Source: an uncultured Clostridium sp.
Lineage (GTDB): Bacteria; Bacillota; Clostridia; TANB77; CAG-508
NCBI GenBank assembly: GCA_947569365.1
Contig: CANOSM010000002.1
Location: forward strand, 62,001-126,000
Direction of reading: 5' to 3'
DNA length: 64,000 nt
A model generated the notes under the pieces. It made no database searches. It saw nothing but the letters and a program-made list of their open reading frames with translations, and was not told the DNA's origin. How positions within the stretch are numbered: position 1 is the first letter of the stretch; every line of letters starts with the position of its first letter. A program made the translations under genes and the position numbers. Shown piece by piece: positions 29,466 through 39,300 of the stretch.

Positions 29466-29814
29466 AAATCAGTTTCCTTTCGTTTTTTACTTTTGCATAA
29501 AATCTTTCTTTTAGTTTTTTTATTTCTTCATCATCAAATTTTATATCTTCTGTATATGTTTCTTCAGTTATTAAATCAATTTCTTTTTGTAATGCTTGCA
29601 TTAAACTATTAGCTAAAGCTGAAAACTGTAAAAATGAAAAATCATTACTTTTTATTATAATAATATCAATATCTGATTTTAAATTAGCTTCTTCTCTAGC
29701 ATATGAGCCAAAAATATACGCTCTTTTTACACTAAATTCTTTAAATATATTATATGTTATTTTTTTTATTTCCTCTATAGTATATACTTTATCAGTTATT
29801 ACAATCTCATTCAT
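29458..29814 (-). CDS. mntA: MntA-like minimal nucleotidyltransferase antitoxin
   Basis: Nucleotidyltransferase fold with GSYAREEANLKSDIDIIII, the GSx10DxD signature of MNT antitoxins. It is predicted to AMPylate the HepT protein encoded just downstream. 118 residues; ATG at 29814 preceded by GAGGAG. Confidence 0.85.
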   Translation of the reverse strand: MNEIVITDKVYTIEEIKKITYNIFKEFSVKRAYIFGSYAREEANLKSDIDIIIIKSNDFSFLQFSALANSLMQALQKEIDLITEETYTEDIKFDDEEIKKLKERFYAKVKNERKLIYA

Positions 29815-29886
29815 CGTTAATCTCCTCTTTATTAATAATATTATTATAACATATTTTTTACTTTTAAACTCTGATTTATTTACTTT

Positions 29887-32661
29887 TTACTCTAAATTTT
29901 TTGCACATTTTGCACATATTGTTGGATGATGTGGATTTTTTCCTACAGTATCAGAATACATCCAACATCTTTCGCATTTTTCACCTTCAGCCATTTCTAC
30001 TTTAATTCCTATTTCTCCATCTTCTTCTCTTTTATTATTTTCTACTTCAACTTCTGAAACTATAAATACTTCTTTTAATAAATCTTTCATTGAATTTAGT
30101 TCTTTATACTTATCTTCAGTTACATATAATATAACTTTTGCATTTAGAGAATGTCCTATGACTTTTTCCATTCTAGCTTCTTCTAACTTTTTAGATACAT
30201 CTTCTTTTAATTTGATTATCTTTTCCCATTTTTCATCTATTTCTTTATTATCCCAATCAGAATTTGCTTTTGGATATTTTGTAAGCATTACACTTTCAAA
30301 TTCTTCATCTTTTCTATGTGGCATAGACATCCATATTTCTTCTGCAGTATAACATGTCATAGGAGCTAATATTTTTACCAAAGCATTCAATATCTCATAC
30401 ATAACTGTCTGTGCTGCTCTTCTTTCTATTGAATTTGCTTTTGATGTATATAGTCTATCTTTTATTATGTCTAAATAGAAATTACTCATATCTACTACGC
30501 AGAATTGATTTACTGCTTGATATGCTGTATGGAAATCATATTCGTCAAATGCTTTTGTACATTCTCTTATAAGTTTATTTAATCTTGTTAAAGCCCATTT
30601 ATCTATTTCTTGTAATTCATTATATTCTACTTTTGAATTAACTTCAAAGTCATAAGTATTTCCTAATATATATCTTGCTGTATTTCTTATTTTTCTATAT
30701 ACTTCTGTAACTTGTTTAAATATCGCATCAGAAACACTTATATCTGATTTATAATCTGAAGATAATACCCATAATCTTAATATATCTGCACCATAATCAT
30801 TTATAACTTTTTGGGGTTCTATTCCATTTCCTATAGATTTAGACATCTTTCTTCCTTGCTCATCTACTGTATATCCATGTGTTAATACTTCTTTATATGG
30901 TGCTTTTCCTTTTGTTGCAACTGATGTTAATAAAGATGATTGGAACCATCCTCTATATTGATCACTACCTTCTAAGTACATGTTTGCTTCTGGAAGTCCT
31001 CTTTCCTCTAAAACTGATTCATGTGTTGATCCTGAATCAAACCATACATCCATTATGTCAGTTTCTTTCTTAAATTCTGTACATCCGCAACTGCATTTTG
31101 CATTCTTTGGCATCAATTCTTTCTCAGGCATATCAAACCATGCATTTGATCCTTTTTCTTTGAATATATTTTGGACTTTATCTAAACTTTCTTCTGTTAC
31201 ATATTCTTTTTCACATTCTTTGCAATAGAATATTGGTATTGGTACTCCCCATGTACGTTGTCTAGAAATGCACCAATCATTTCTGTCTTCTACCATTTTT
31301 GTTATTCTTTCTTCTCCCCATGTTGGGATCCATTTTACTGTCTTTATAGCTTCTAGTGTTTCTTTTCTAAATCCATCAACTGATGCAAACCATTGATTTG
31401 TCGCTCTAAATATAACTGGATTTTTACATCTCCAACAATGTGGATATGAGTGATTTACTACTTGTTTTGCAAGTAATAATCCTTTCTCATCTAATAATTT
31501 TATTATTTCTTTATCAGATTTTGCATAATACATTCCCTCAAATGGTCCTGCTTCTTTAGTCTGATGTCCTTTTGCGTCAACTGTTACTACTATATCTAAT
31601 TTATTTTTAAGTCCACATAAATAATCTTCTTTACCATATCCTGGAGCAGTATGTACAGCACCTGTACCACTGTCTAACTGAACATCTATAGTATCTGGAC
31701 TTCCTAGAACTACTCTTGAATCTCTATCCATAAATGGATGCTTACATATAGTTCCTTCTAATTCTTCACCTTTCATTTCATCAATTACTTCATATTTTTC
31801 TATTTCGGCAACTTTCATAACTTCTTCTACTAAGTTAGATGCTATAACTAGTTTTTCATTACCTACTTTAACAAAACTATAATCAAAGTCTTTGCCAACT
31901 GTTATACCCATATTTCCTGGTAAAGTCCAAGGTGTTGTTGTCCATATTACAATATAAGTGTTTTCCTCAGAGAATCTTCCATTTGAATCTTTTACTGGGA
32001 ATTTAACATATGCTGTATTAGAATTTATGTCTTTATATTCTATTTCAGCTTCTGCTAGTGCTGTCTCACAATCAGTACACCAATATACTGGTTTTAATCC
32101 TTTATATATGTATCCTTTTTTATACATATCTCCAAATACACCTATTTGCTTAGCTTCCATTTGTGGCTGATATGTTATATATGGATTTTTCCAGTCTCCT
32201 AATACTCCAAGTCTTTTAAATCCAGCTATTTGTTTATCTTTATATTCCATTGTGAATTTTTTACATATATCTCTAAATTCTGATACTGGCATTTCATCTC
32301 TATTTAATTTTAATGATTGTATTGCTTTTTTTTCTGTTGGCATACCATGTGTATCAAATCCTGGAATATAAGGTGTATAATATCCCCTTAAGTTTTTATA
32401 TCTTACTATAGTATCTTTTAAAATCTTATTTAAAGCGTGTCCTAAATGTATTTCTCCATTAGCATATGGTGGTCCATCATGTAATACATAGGCTTCTTTT
32501 CCTTCATTTTTCTTTAACATTTTTTCATATAAATCATTTTCAAATATCTTCTCTAGTATTTTTGGCTCCTTTTCAGGTAGGCTAGCTCTCATTTGAAAAT
32601 CTGTATGTGGTAAATTTAATGTTTTACCATAGTCCATCTTTTCTTTTTCTGAATCTGACAT
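29887..32661 (-). CDS. ileS: Isoleucyl-tRNA synthetase
   Basis: Class I synthetase for Ile. HIGH motif as GEIHLGHALNK, editing domain in the 200-400 region, KMSKS within EQGRKMSKSIGNG, anticodon domain, and a C-terminal zinc finger (CERCWMYSD...CAKCAKNL). 924 residues fits the bacterial form. An Ile-specific T-box leader lies about 400 bases upstream, unusually far, with the remains of another gene between. Confidence 0.97.
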   Translation of the reverse strand: MSDSEKEKMDYGKTLNLPHTDFQMRASLPEKEPKILEKIFENDLYEKMLKKNEGKEAYVLHDGPPYANGEIHLGHALNKILKDTIVRYKNLRGYYTPYIPGFDTHGMPTEKKAIQSLKLNRDEMPVSEFRDICKKFTMEYKDKQIAGFKRLGVLGDWKNPYITYQPQMEAKQIGVFGDMYKKGYIYKGLKPVYWCTDCETALAEAEIEYKDINSNTAYVKFPVKDSNGRFSEENTYIVIWTTTPWTLPGNMGITVGKDFDYSFVKVGNEKLVIASNLVEEVMKVAEIEKYEVIDEMKGEELEGTICKHPFMDRDSRVVLGSPDTIDVQLDSGTGAVHTAPGYGKEDYLCGLKNKLDIVVTVDAKGHQTKEAGPFEGMYYAKSDKEIIKLLDEKGLLLAKQVVNHSYPHCWRCKNPVIFRATNQWFASVDGFRKETLEAIKTVKWIPTWGEERITKMVEDRNDWCISRQRTWGVPIPIFYCKECEKEYVTEESLDKVQNIFKEKGSNAWFDMPEKELMPKNAKCSCGCTEFKKETDIMDVWFDSGSTHESVLEERGLPEANMYLEGSDQYRGWFQSSLLTSVATKGKAPYKEVLTHGYTVDEQGRKMSKSIGNGIEPQKVINDYGADILRLWVLSSDYKSDISVSDAIFKQVTEVYRKIRNTARYILGNTYDFEVNSKVEYNELQEIDKWALTRLNKLIRECTKAFDEYDFHTAYQAVNQFCVVDMSNFYLDIIKDRLYTSKANSIERRAAQTVMYEILNALVKILAPMTCYTAEEIWMSMPHRKDEEFESVMLTKYPKANSDWDNKEIDEKWEKIIKLKEDVSKKLEEARMEKVIGHSLNAKVILYVTEDKYKELNSMKDLLKEVFIVSEVEVENNKREEDGEIGIKVEMAEGEKCERCWMYSDTVGKNPHHPTICAKCAKNLE

Positions 32662-32869
32662 AATTTTATTCCCCTTTCTAATTTATAATTATATATACAT
32701 AATTTTATTTTTATTAAAATTAATAAACTTTATTAGGTCGAATTTAAACTGTGTTTACTCCTTCTTTTTTTCTTCATATAATAAATCTTTATTTATTATA
32801 ATTTCATATTACATTATTTATCAAAAATTATAACAAGTAGTATATCTGCTTCTTTTCCACATTTTATAA

Positions 32870-33043
32870 AATATATTTTTCTTTTTTACTATATACTAAA
32901 AATAGATTTTTACAAATACAAACATTTTTAAGTTTTTATCGTGTTAAAGTGTTAATCTCTTCTATAGTATATACTAGTTTACGCTTTATTAATTTATATG
33001 GTATTTTTAAAACTTCTAGTTTCTTTAGTATTTCTTCTATTAT
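32870..33043 (-). pseudogene. Decayed YbaK/ProX-like aminoacyl-tRNA editing gene
   Basis: Between the Ile T-box and ileS the minus strand still reads EEILKKLEVLKIPYKL...VYTIEEINTL, stop, KNVCICKNLFLVYSKKEKYIL, the N-terminal half of a YbaK-type tRNA-deacylase domain. The AGGAG ribosome site is kept, but the start codon position holds ATA, an in-frame TAA interrupts after about 35 codons, and the rest is unrecognisable. I infer a dead former first gene of the T-box operon. The 32662-32869 stretch holds only AT-rich remnant sequence. Confidence 0.55.
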
Positions 33044-33065
33044 TTATACTCCTATTTAAAAAACA

Positions 33066-33366
33066 AAAAGAGCTATTCATCTATAGGACGAATAGCTCGT
33101 GGTACCACCTAAATTAATAATATCTAATATTATTTAAAATTAAAAGCAACAAATTTAAATATGAAATAAATATTATTCACTTTTTATCCCTTAACGCAGA
33201 ATTTACGTCTTTAGTTACTAAAAATTACTTCACTAAAGCAATTCAAAGGTGATAATAAAAATTATACTCATACTACCAGATTTTCAGCTACCTCTGGCTC
33301 TCTTATTAGATTTTCTAATATTTATATTGTCCTTATCATAATCTTTTACCTTAAATTAATATTTGA
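33066..33366 (-). promoter_or_regulatory. T-box leader (Ile) for ileS
   Basis: Minus strand: stem I with the AGAG element and the loop GCTGAAAATCTGGTA; specifier loop with ATC (33253-33251), an Ile codon, before ACCTTTGAA; then the T-box core AGGTGGTACCACG (33112-33100) and a terminator hairpin GAGCTATTCGTC/GATGAATAGCTC with T tract (33099-33066). Uncharged tRNA-Ile would favour antitermination. Confidence 0.92.
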
Positions 33367-33367
33367 T

Positions 33368-33396
33368 ATTTTATCATGTTTTAATTTAAGTTTCAA
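33368..33396 (-). promoter_or_regulatory. Promoter of the ileS T-box transcript
   Basis: Minus strand TTGAAA (33396-33391), 17-base spacer, TAAAAT (33373-33368). Confidence 0.75.
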
Positions 33397-33409
33397 GTCA
33401 TAATTCTTA

Positions 33410-33457
33410 TTTTTTGATTTTTTGATTTTTGATTTTTTGATTTTGATTTTTGATTTT
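33410..33457 (+). repeat. Short tandem T(5-6)GA/TTTTGA array
   Basis: Six imperfect copies of a 6- to 8-base unit, T4-6GAT, run head to tail just before the small gene at 33484 and behind the divergent ileS promoter. Unit length varies, so the array could change size by slippage. Confidence 0.7.
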
Positions 33458-33483
33458 CCTAATTAGTTGAAAGGATGAACAAA

Positions 33484-33729
33484 ATGGCTAAAAAAAGTGT
33501 GTATCGGGTAATTGGTATTATTTTCTCAAAAGATATGGAGCTAGTTATAGAAGCTATAACTCCATATCTAAATGATTATAAGAGGCTTATAATCTCACCT
33601 CTTAAACAAGAATCTGGTAGAAAAATTCCAAAATACCTTAGGATACAGATTGACTATTCTTCACATGTTAATGCGGAAAATTGTAGAGATGCCATATCTG
33701 ATTTCCTGCTAGATAAAAGTAATTTTTAA
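33484..33729 (+). CDS. Small protein of unknown function with an in-frame CGG at codon 8
   Basis: 81 residues from the ATG at 33484 (AAAGG upstream; an ATG nine bases earlier overlaps that site). The sequence MAKKSVY-R-VIGIIF... ends in a helical C-terminus. I do not recognise a family. Codon 8 is CGG (33505-33507). If CGG shifts +1 here as elsewhere, the product stops one codon later (GGG TAA), so either CGG is read as Arg in this gene or only an eight-residue peptide is made. It is a single gene with its own terminator. Confidence 0.6.
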   Translation: MAKKSVYRVIGIIFSKDMELVIEAITPYLNDYKRLIISPLKQESGRKIPKYLRIQIDYSSHVNAENCRDAISDFLLDKSNF

Positions 33730-33760
33730 TTAATATTGCATTTATGGGATATTTCATCCG

Positions 33761-33789
33761 CCCTACTTATCTATGATAGGTAGGGTTTT
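33761..33789 (+). terminator. Terminator of the small gene at 33484
   Basis: CCCTACTTATC pairs with GATAGGTAGGG (one G-U pair) and is followed by TTTTC. Confidence 0.75.
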
Positions 33790-33803
33790 CATTTTTTACG
33801 TAA

Positions 33804-33833
33804 AGAAAAGCATAGCTTAAAGCTATGCTTTTT
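33804..33833 (-). terminator. Terminator of the HU gene (works in both directions)
   Basis: Palindrome AAAGCATAGCTT/AAAGCTATGCTTT with A runs before and T runs after on both strands, 33 bases beyond the HU stop. Confidence 0.8.
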
Positions 33834-33865
33834 ATATGAATTCATATAATTATTTATATATAATT

Positions 33866-34147
33866 CTATTGTTTTTTATTTACTAAATCTTTTAATGCTT
33901 TACCAGCTTTGAATACTGGAGCTTTTGATGCAGGTATTTTTATTTCTTCTTTTGTTTGTGGGTTTCTTCCTTTTCTAGCTGCTCTTTTTCTTACTTCAAA
34001 AGAACCAAATCCAACTAATTGAACTTTGTCTCCTTTTGCTAATGCTTCTGTTACAACTGCTACAAATGAATTGATTGTTGCTTCAGCATTTTTCTTTGTT
34101 TCACCTGTTTCTGCAGCTACTGCTGCGATTAATTCAGCTTTGTTCAT
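33866..34147 (-). CDS. hup: HU-family histone-like DNA-binding protein
   Basis: Nucleoid protein that bends DNA as a dimer. [19 protein letters not shown] at the start and the arm motif [24 protein letters not shown] are nearly consensus. 93 residues. GGAGG ribosome site upstream. Confidence 0.97.
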   Translation of the reverse strand: MNKAELIAAVAAETGETKKNAEATINSFVAVVTEALAKGDKVQLVGFGSFEVRKRAARKGRNPQTKEEIKIPASKAPVFKAGKALKDLVNKKQ

Positions 34148-34315
34148 TTTTTTACCTCCTAATAGATTCTAGTTATATTTTTTATGTAGAATTAACATCT
34201 ACATTATGAATATTCGCCAAAGTTACCTAAAATCCTTCTTTTTTTTCATTTTTTTCTTATTTTTCAATACTTTTGGATTTTTTGTATTTTTTAGTAACCT
34301 TTTTTAAGTTTTTTA

Positions 34316-35947
34316 TTATGCATAAATCCTTAATTTTACTAGTAGTCCATAGATTTTATCGCCTTTTGGAAGCATTAATATATCTTCTTTTGAAAATATT
34401 CTTAATGCAATAATAGATATTCCATAAACAACTACTGCAATTGCTATTGCAACTATTGTTGCAATTCTTATTCCTATAAATTGATTTATAAATATATAAG
34501 TAATATAAGAAATTACAGTCATTATTGTTGTTGCTATTAAAGGTCTTATTATTAATCTATGTAATTTAAAATCTAATTTTACCGTTTTTCTTAATGTTGC
34601 ATATACAATTGTAAAAGATACTATATGGCATAAAACTGATCCTATTGCAGCACCATTTGCATATATTCCGTTTATTGGAATTAATAATACATTTGCTATA
34701 ATTTTTGTGATAACACCACATCCTAGTGCAATAGCAGGAACTCTTACTTTACCAAGTCCTTGAAGTGCACCATTTATTGTTTGTGCTAATGCTGTAAAAA
34801 TTATTGTTAAAGCTGATATTGCAAGTAAAATTGTTCCACTGCTTGCACTTGGGAATAATAGTTTTAATATTCCTTCAGCAAATACAAGCATTCCAATGGT
34901 ACAAGGTAGTCCTATTAATAAAGTAACCAATAATGAAAAAGATATTCTTTTATTTATTGTTTCATTATCTTTTTTTATCCTTGCTGCAGATATTGCTGGT
35001 ACTAAAGCTGTTGCAAAAGCAATATTAAATGCAAGTGGCATTGATGTTAATATATCCACTTTTCCACTTAATATACCATATAATACATTAGCTTCTTCTC
35101 CTATTTTAGGTTTTAATAATCTAACTACTGTAAAAGAATCCACATTTTTATTTATTGATGAAAGAATTGAACTTAGAGAAATTGGTATTGAAACAGCAAG
35201 TATATTTTTTACAACACTTCTAACACTACTCCTTTCAGGTATTGCTCCTTTTCCATTTCTTATACTTATATATTTTCTTTCTCTTTTATAAAATTTTATC
35301 AAATATATAAAACTTAATATTGTTGCCAAACTAGTTGCTATCGTTGCAAAAGCTGCCATGACTACTATATTTTTATTAGTTAATATTACAGCTGTTTCTA
35401 CAAATATAATAGTTAAAATTGTTTTAAATATTTGTTCAAAAGTTTGAGACTTTGAGGTTGCTTCCATTTCTTGTCTTCCATTGAAATATCCCCTCATAAC
35501 TGAAGACATAGCTACAAAGAAAATTGCAGGTGATAATGTTTTTATTGTAAATTCTGCCTCAGGAACACATAATATAATATTTGCAATATACTTTGCACCT
35601 AAAAATAAAAATGAAGTTCCTATAAATCCAATAACTGCAAAAGTAACTAATGCTATTCTAAAAACTCTTTGTGCTCCTCTATTATCTCCAACAGCTAGTC
35701 TTTCTGCTACTAGCTTTGCAATAGCATTTGGTACACCTATTGATGAAATCGCAAGTAATAATGCATATATATGATACCCATTCATATATATGGAATTTCC
35801 TTTATCTCCAAAACCTTCTCTATTAGTTAAATATAAAGTTTGAACTACTCCAAATATCTTTATTAAAATTTGAGAAAACATAAGGGCCAGTATTCCTTGA
35901 ATAAAAGTCTCTTTTCTTACACGTTTCTTCTCTCTTGTCAAAGTCAT
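34316..35947 (-). CDS. MOP-superfamily lipid/polysaccharide flippase (SpoVB/MurJ-like)
   Basis: 543 residues with about 14 membrane helices. The N-terminal QGILALMFSQILIKIFGVVQTLYLTN and the segment GVPNAIAKLVAERLAVGD match SpoVB-type proteins, which in spore formers move lipid II or act in cortex synthesis; MurJ is the closest alternative. Whether the organism forms spores cannot be told from this alone. Confidence 0.85.
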   Translation of the reverse strand: MTLTREKKRVRKETFIQGILALMFSQILIKIFGVVQTLYLTNREGFGDKGNSIYMNGYHIYALLLAISSIGVPNAIAKLVAERLAVGDNRGAQRVFRIALVTFAVIGFIGTSFLFLGAKYIANIILCVPEAEFTIKTLSPAIFFVAMSSVMRGYFNGRQEMEATSKSQTFEQIFKTILTIIFVETAVILTNKNIVVMAAFATIATSLATILSFIYLIKFYKRERKYISIRNGKGAIPERSSVRSVVKNILAVSIPISLSSILSSINKNVDSFTVVRLLKPKIGEEANVLYGILSGKVDILTSMPLAFNIAFATALVPAISAARIKKDNETINKRISFSLLVTLLIGLPCTIGMLVFAEGILKLLFPSASSGTILLAISALTIIFTALAQTINGALQGLGKVRVPAIALGCGVITKIIANVLLIPINGIYANGAAIGSVLCHIVSFTIVYATLRKTVKLDFKLHRLIIRPLIATTIMTVISYITYIFINQFIGIRIATIVAIAIAVVVYGISIIALRIFSKEDILMLPKGDKIYGLLVKLRIYA

Positions 35948-36127
35948 TCTTTACCTCTTTCTTAATTTCACTTTTTTATTATATTAGTTTAATATATTTT
36001 TTAGAAAAATACAATCTATTCACTTCTATTTATTCAATAAATAATAAAATATGATATCAATTATTACTTATACTTTTAAAAAGTGTTTTTATTAATATAT
36101 TTTAGTGTACTATTTTACAAAAAAGTA

Positions 36128-36156
36128 TTGTATTTTTGGCGTTTTTGTAGGATAAT
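36128..36156 (+). promoter_or_regulatory. Promoter of the VirD4-like gene
   Basis: TTGTAT (36128-36133), 17-base spacer, GATAAT (36151-36156), about 37 bases before the start codon. The 35948-36127 stretch holds no gene. Confidence 0.6.
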
Positions 36157-36192
36157 ATAAGTGTATATTTAATTAAAAGGTGGGAGAAAATT

Positions 36193-38577
36193 TTGAAACT
36201 AATTGGAAATTTGTTTTGGAAATATATAGATAAGTTTTTAAAAATAATAAAAACTGATAGAAATACATTTTTTACATATCTTTTGACTTTAATTTCTATC
36301 TATTTTTGTGTAGATAGGATTGTTGAAGTCTTATTTATGTGTTTTTCTGGAATCTCGGTAGATTATTGGGGACCATTCATGTATACTTTTGCTTTAGCAT
36401 GCCCTGTATTTGCTTTTCTATTCTCTGGTGGATCAAAGTTTGCAACAGATGATAAGAAAAAACTTTCATTATTTATATTATATTGTGTAGCATTATATAT
36501 AATTGGTATTTCAATGCTTGTACAATGGTTAAATAAATTATGTTGGATTTTATTATTTTCAGTTCCAAATTATAATGGACTTGTAATAAACTTTATGGAC
36601 TTAATAAGACCTGCATTTACTGCACTTGCTTGCTATATACCTCTTATTACATTTTATCCATTCTTTAAAAAATTACATACTGGATTTGCTGATACAAAAG
36701 AAATAAAAGATTCAATATCAGATTATGGTGGAATTAGCTTAGCAGACAGTAAAGAAGGTTGGGGACCTTATACATGTGAAATGTTCATTTGTAGAGATGG
36801 TGAATTTGGTAAGATAATAAAAATTCCTGAATGTAGAAGATTTGAATCAACGCTTATTGTTGGTACTTCAGGGTCTGGTAAAACAACTATGGCTTTTGAA
36901 CCTATGATAGCAAGAGATATTGAAAGAAAATATTTCTTTAGAGAAACTTCAAAGGAATTAGGTTTTACTGCTCTTAGAACTGGATTAGCAACAATGGCAA
37001 AACCATATAATAATGATTATATCAATTCAAATTTTTCATTAAATATGTTATCTATTTCTCCTGGAAAAGAAAAACTATTTAATGCATATTTAAAAAATTT
37101 AATTTACTTTTCTTCTGGAACTAAAACAGTATATAAGAATTTAGGATTAACATATATAGCTCCTGATTATGAATCAGTATCACATATAATTAATGTATTA
37201 GATAACTATGGTATGAAATATAATTTAGTTGATCCAAATAGTGATGAATCAATCGGATTAAATCCATTTGTTTTTGATGATACAGTAAAAACAGCTCTTG
37301 CTATATCTGCTGTATTAAAAAGAATGTATGAAACAACTAATGTAACTCCTGAAGAAGCATTTATGCAAAATATAACTTCTCAAGCAATTGAAAACTTATC
37401 ACTTTTATTAAAAGAAGTTTACCCTACTCTTCATGAAGGTTTACTTCCAAATTTAGAAGATTTATTAAAAATGTTAAATAATTTTGAAATGGTTGAAGAA
37501 TTTTGTGAAGAACTAAAAAAAGATGAAGAACTTGCTAATAAATATAACATTCTTTTAACATACTTTAAAAATAATTTCTATAAAGGCTCTCGTGGAAGAG
37601 AAGATACTGAAAAAGCTCTTCAAGCTTCAAGTTCTCAGCTTGAAAATTTACTACGTTTTCCTGGTGTTAGAAATATATTATGTAATAGGACTAATAATAT
37701 TAATTTTGATCAAGCTCTGGAAAATGGTGAAATAACACTTATTTGTACAAGAAGAGGTGACCTTGGAGCTGCAGTTAATAAAGCATTTGGATTATTTACT
37801 TTATTATTAATGCAACACTCTATAATATCTAGACCTGGAAATGAAAAAAATAGAATTCCTCATTTCTTATATATAGATGAGTTTCCTCCATTTGTATGTA
37901 AGGCAACAGAAGACTTCTTTACTTTATTTAGAAAATATAGAGTTGGTTTAATTATATCTGCTCAAAACTTATCACAATTTGGAACAGCTAATGGAGAAAA
38001 TTATAGACAAACAATTATGGCTAACTGTACTACAAAAATTGTCTTTGGTAATAATACACCAGAAGATAACCAGTGGTGGGAAGAAGAACTTGGAGAAAAA
38101 AGAGAATGGCAGTATAGTAACAATTATGATGCTGAAAAGAAAGAATATGATACTAAGTATGGTGGTATAAAGTGGGGTTGGACAAAGAACTTTAAAGCTG
38201 GAAAAGTACAATCTCAAAAGTTTAAAGCTATTCTATTTAAAACAAGGGATATAAAAGGAAAAATGATTGTTGGTAAAGGAAAACTTGATTTCTTAGAATC
38301 AAAATATAAAGAAAAACATCCAAGTAAAGTTTATAATTTTTCAAAATATACTGGAAGTGCTATTACAGATGAAAGTTCATCAAATGAAGATAATATTATA
38401 TCTACTGGAGTTAAGTCTCTATTACAAAAGACTAAGTTTACTCCTGGAGAATTTGAAGAAGATGACCCAATACAATATAATACAACAGATATGAAATATT
38501 TCTTTGAAAATGATGATGCTATCAGCTTTAATTTAGGAAATACAAGTAATAATGATGATGAAAATAATAATAATTAA
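36193..38577 (+). CDS. VirD4/TraG-like type IV coupling ATPase
   Basis: 794 residues. Four or five membrane helices in the first 160 residues, Walker A (VGTSGSGKTT) near residue 225, Walker B (FLYIDEFPPF) near 558, then SAQNLSQFG and an acidic Asn-rich tail. These are the marks of coupling proteins that feed DNA or proteins to a type IV secretion system. The start is TTG at 36193 with GGTGGGAG upstream. It is alone on the plus strand, without relaxase or channel genes nearby, so it may be a remnant of an integrative element or work with genes elsewhere. No CGG codon occurs in frame. Confidence 0.8.
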   Translation: MKLIGNLFWKYIDKFLKIIKTDRNTFFTYLLTLISIYFCVDRIVEVLFMCFSGISVDYWGPFMYTFALACPVFAFLFSGGSKFATDDKKKLSLFILYCVALYIIGISMLVQWLNKLCWILLFSVPNYNGLVINFMDLIRPAFTALACYIPLITFYPFFKKLHTGFADTKEIKDSISDYGGISLADSKEGWGPYTCEMFICRDGEFGKIIKIPECRRFESTLIVGTSGSGKTTMAFEPMIARDIERKYFFRETSKELGFTALRTGLATMAKPYNNDYINSNFSLNMLSISPGKEKLFNAYLKNLIYFSSGTKTVYKNLGLTYIAPDYESVSHIINVLDNYGMKYNLVDPNSDESIGLNPFVFDDTVKTALAISAVLKRMYETTNVTPEEAFMQNITSQAIENLSLLLKEVYPTLHEGLLPNLEDLLKMLNNFEMVEEFCEELKKDEELANKYNILLTYFKNNFYKGSRGREDTEKALQASSSQLENLLRFPGVRNILCNRTNNINFDQALENGEITLICTRRGDLGAAVNKAFGLFTLLLMQHSIISRPGNEKNRIPHFLYIDEFPPFVCKATEDFFTLFRKYRVGLIISAQNLSQFGTANGENYRQTIMANCTTKIVFGNNTPEDNQWWEEELGEKREWQYSNNYDAEKKEYDTKYGGIKWGWTKNFKAGKVQSQKFKAILFKTRDIKGKMIVGKGKLDFLESKYKEKHPSKVYNFSKYTGSAITDESSSNEDNIISTGVKSLLQKTKFTPGEFEEDDPIQYNTTDMKYFFENDDAISFNLGNTSNNDDENNNN

Positions 38578-38643
38578 TTAATAAATTAAGAAAAATAGTA
38601 TGTATTATTTATTTATAACTGTTGTTTACTACTTAACTAATTA

Positions 38644-38679
38644 GCCCCTTTACCACATAAAGTAAAGGGGCGTTTTTTT
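38644..38679 (+). terminator. Terminator of the VirD4-like gene
   Basis: GCCCCTTTAC pairs with GTAAAGGGGC around an eight-base loop and is followed by GTTTTTTT. Confidence 0.9.
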
Positions 38680-38970
38680 CCAGGATAAAGACATGAAAAA
38701 AATTTTTTATGACTTGTATCAAAGAATTACCAAAGGTTGTAAAGATTTTTAATGCTAAAATTACGCTGTAAGCATTGAAAAATAAGCATTTTTAAAAAAT
38801 AACTATTTTTTTAAAAAATTGGATACTTGCTAATAGCGGATTTTCGTATTTTAACTTTCTAAAAATCTTAAGTTTCTATTTTACTGAAATTTTGTTTCAA
38901 AAAATCATTAAAAGTTTTAATACAAGCCTGTTATACGATTTCAAATTTTCATTTCGTGTCTTTATCCTGG
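38680..38970. mobile_element. MITE-like element with 19-bp terminal inverted repeats
   Basis: The ends CCAGGATAAAGACATGAAA (38680-38698) and its complement at 38952-38970 match at 18 of 19 positions. Weaker pairing continues inward (ACTTGTATCAAA against GCTTGTATTAAA). Seven T's flank each end (38673-38679, 38971-38977), which could be a target duplication or just the terminator's T run. No gene is inside its 291 bases. It could instead be a long structured RNA. Confidence 0.5.
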
Positions 38971-39072
38971 TTTTTTTCTTGATTAATTCTCATATATGTT
39001 ATAATAATATTATAGTGGATATTTTTATTTCCACATTAGCCACAGTGATTCTTTCAAATGAAAGGAGAAACT

Positions 39073-39207
39073 ATGAATAGAGATAATTTTGATGATACAC
39101 TTTATTCTTATAATTCAACTACAGATTTAATATATGATAATGAAGGATATCCCATCTGTGATGGAGATGGAAATCTCCTTCTTCTGGCTGTAAATGAACT
39201 AAATTAA
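39073..39207 (+). CDS. 44-residue acidic protein of unknown function
   Basis: ATG at 39073 with GAAAGGAG at ideal spacing and a strong terminator behind. The product begins MNRDNFDDTLYSYNS and is rich in Asp and Asn, with a YPICDGDGN segment. TTGATT and TATAAT boxes lie upstream (38979-39005, 15-base spacer), right next to the inverted repeat. Not a family I know. Confidence 0.6.
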   Translation: MNRDNFDDTLYSYNSTTDLIYDNEGYPICDGDGNLLLLAVNELN

Positions 39208-39263
39208 ATGCAACTTGTTAATTACTTTATCTAGAAACTGTTATTAATCACTGTGACTAATTT

Positions 39264-39300
39264 AAAACCCAATGCTCAATGAGCATTGGGTTTTCTTTTT
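39264..39300. terminator. Bidirectional terminator between two convergent small genes
   Basis: CCCAATGCTC pairs with GAGCATTGGG; A run before, T run after. It ends the plus-strand gene at 39073 and the minus-strand gene at 39299. Confidence 0.85.
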
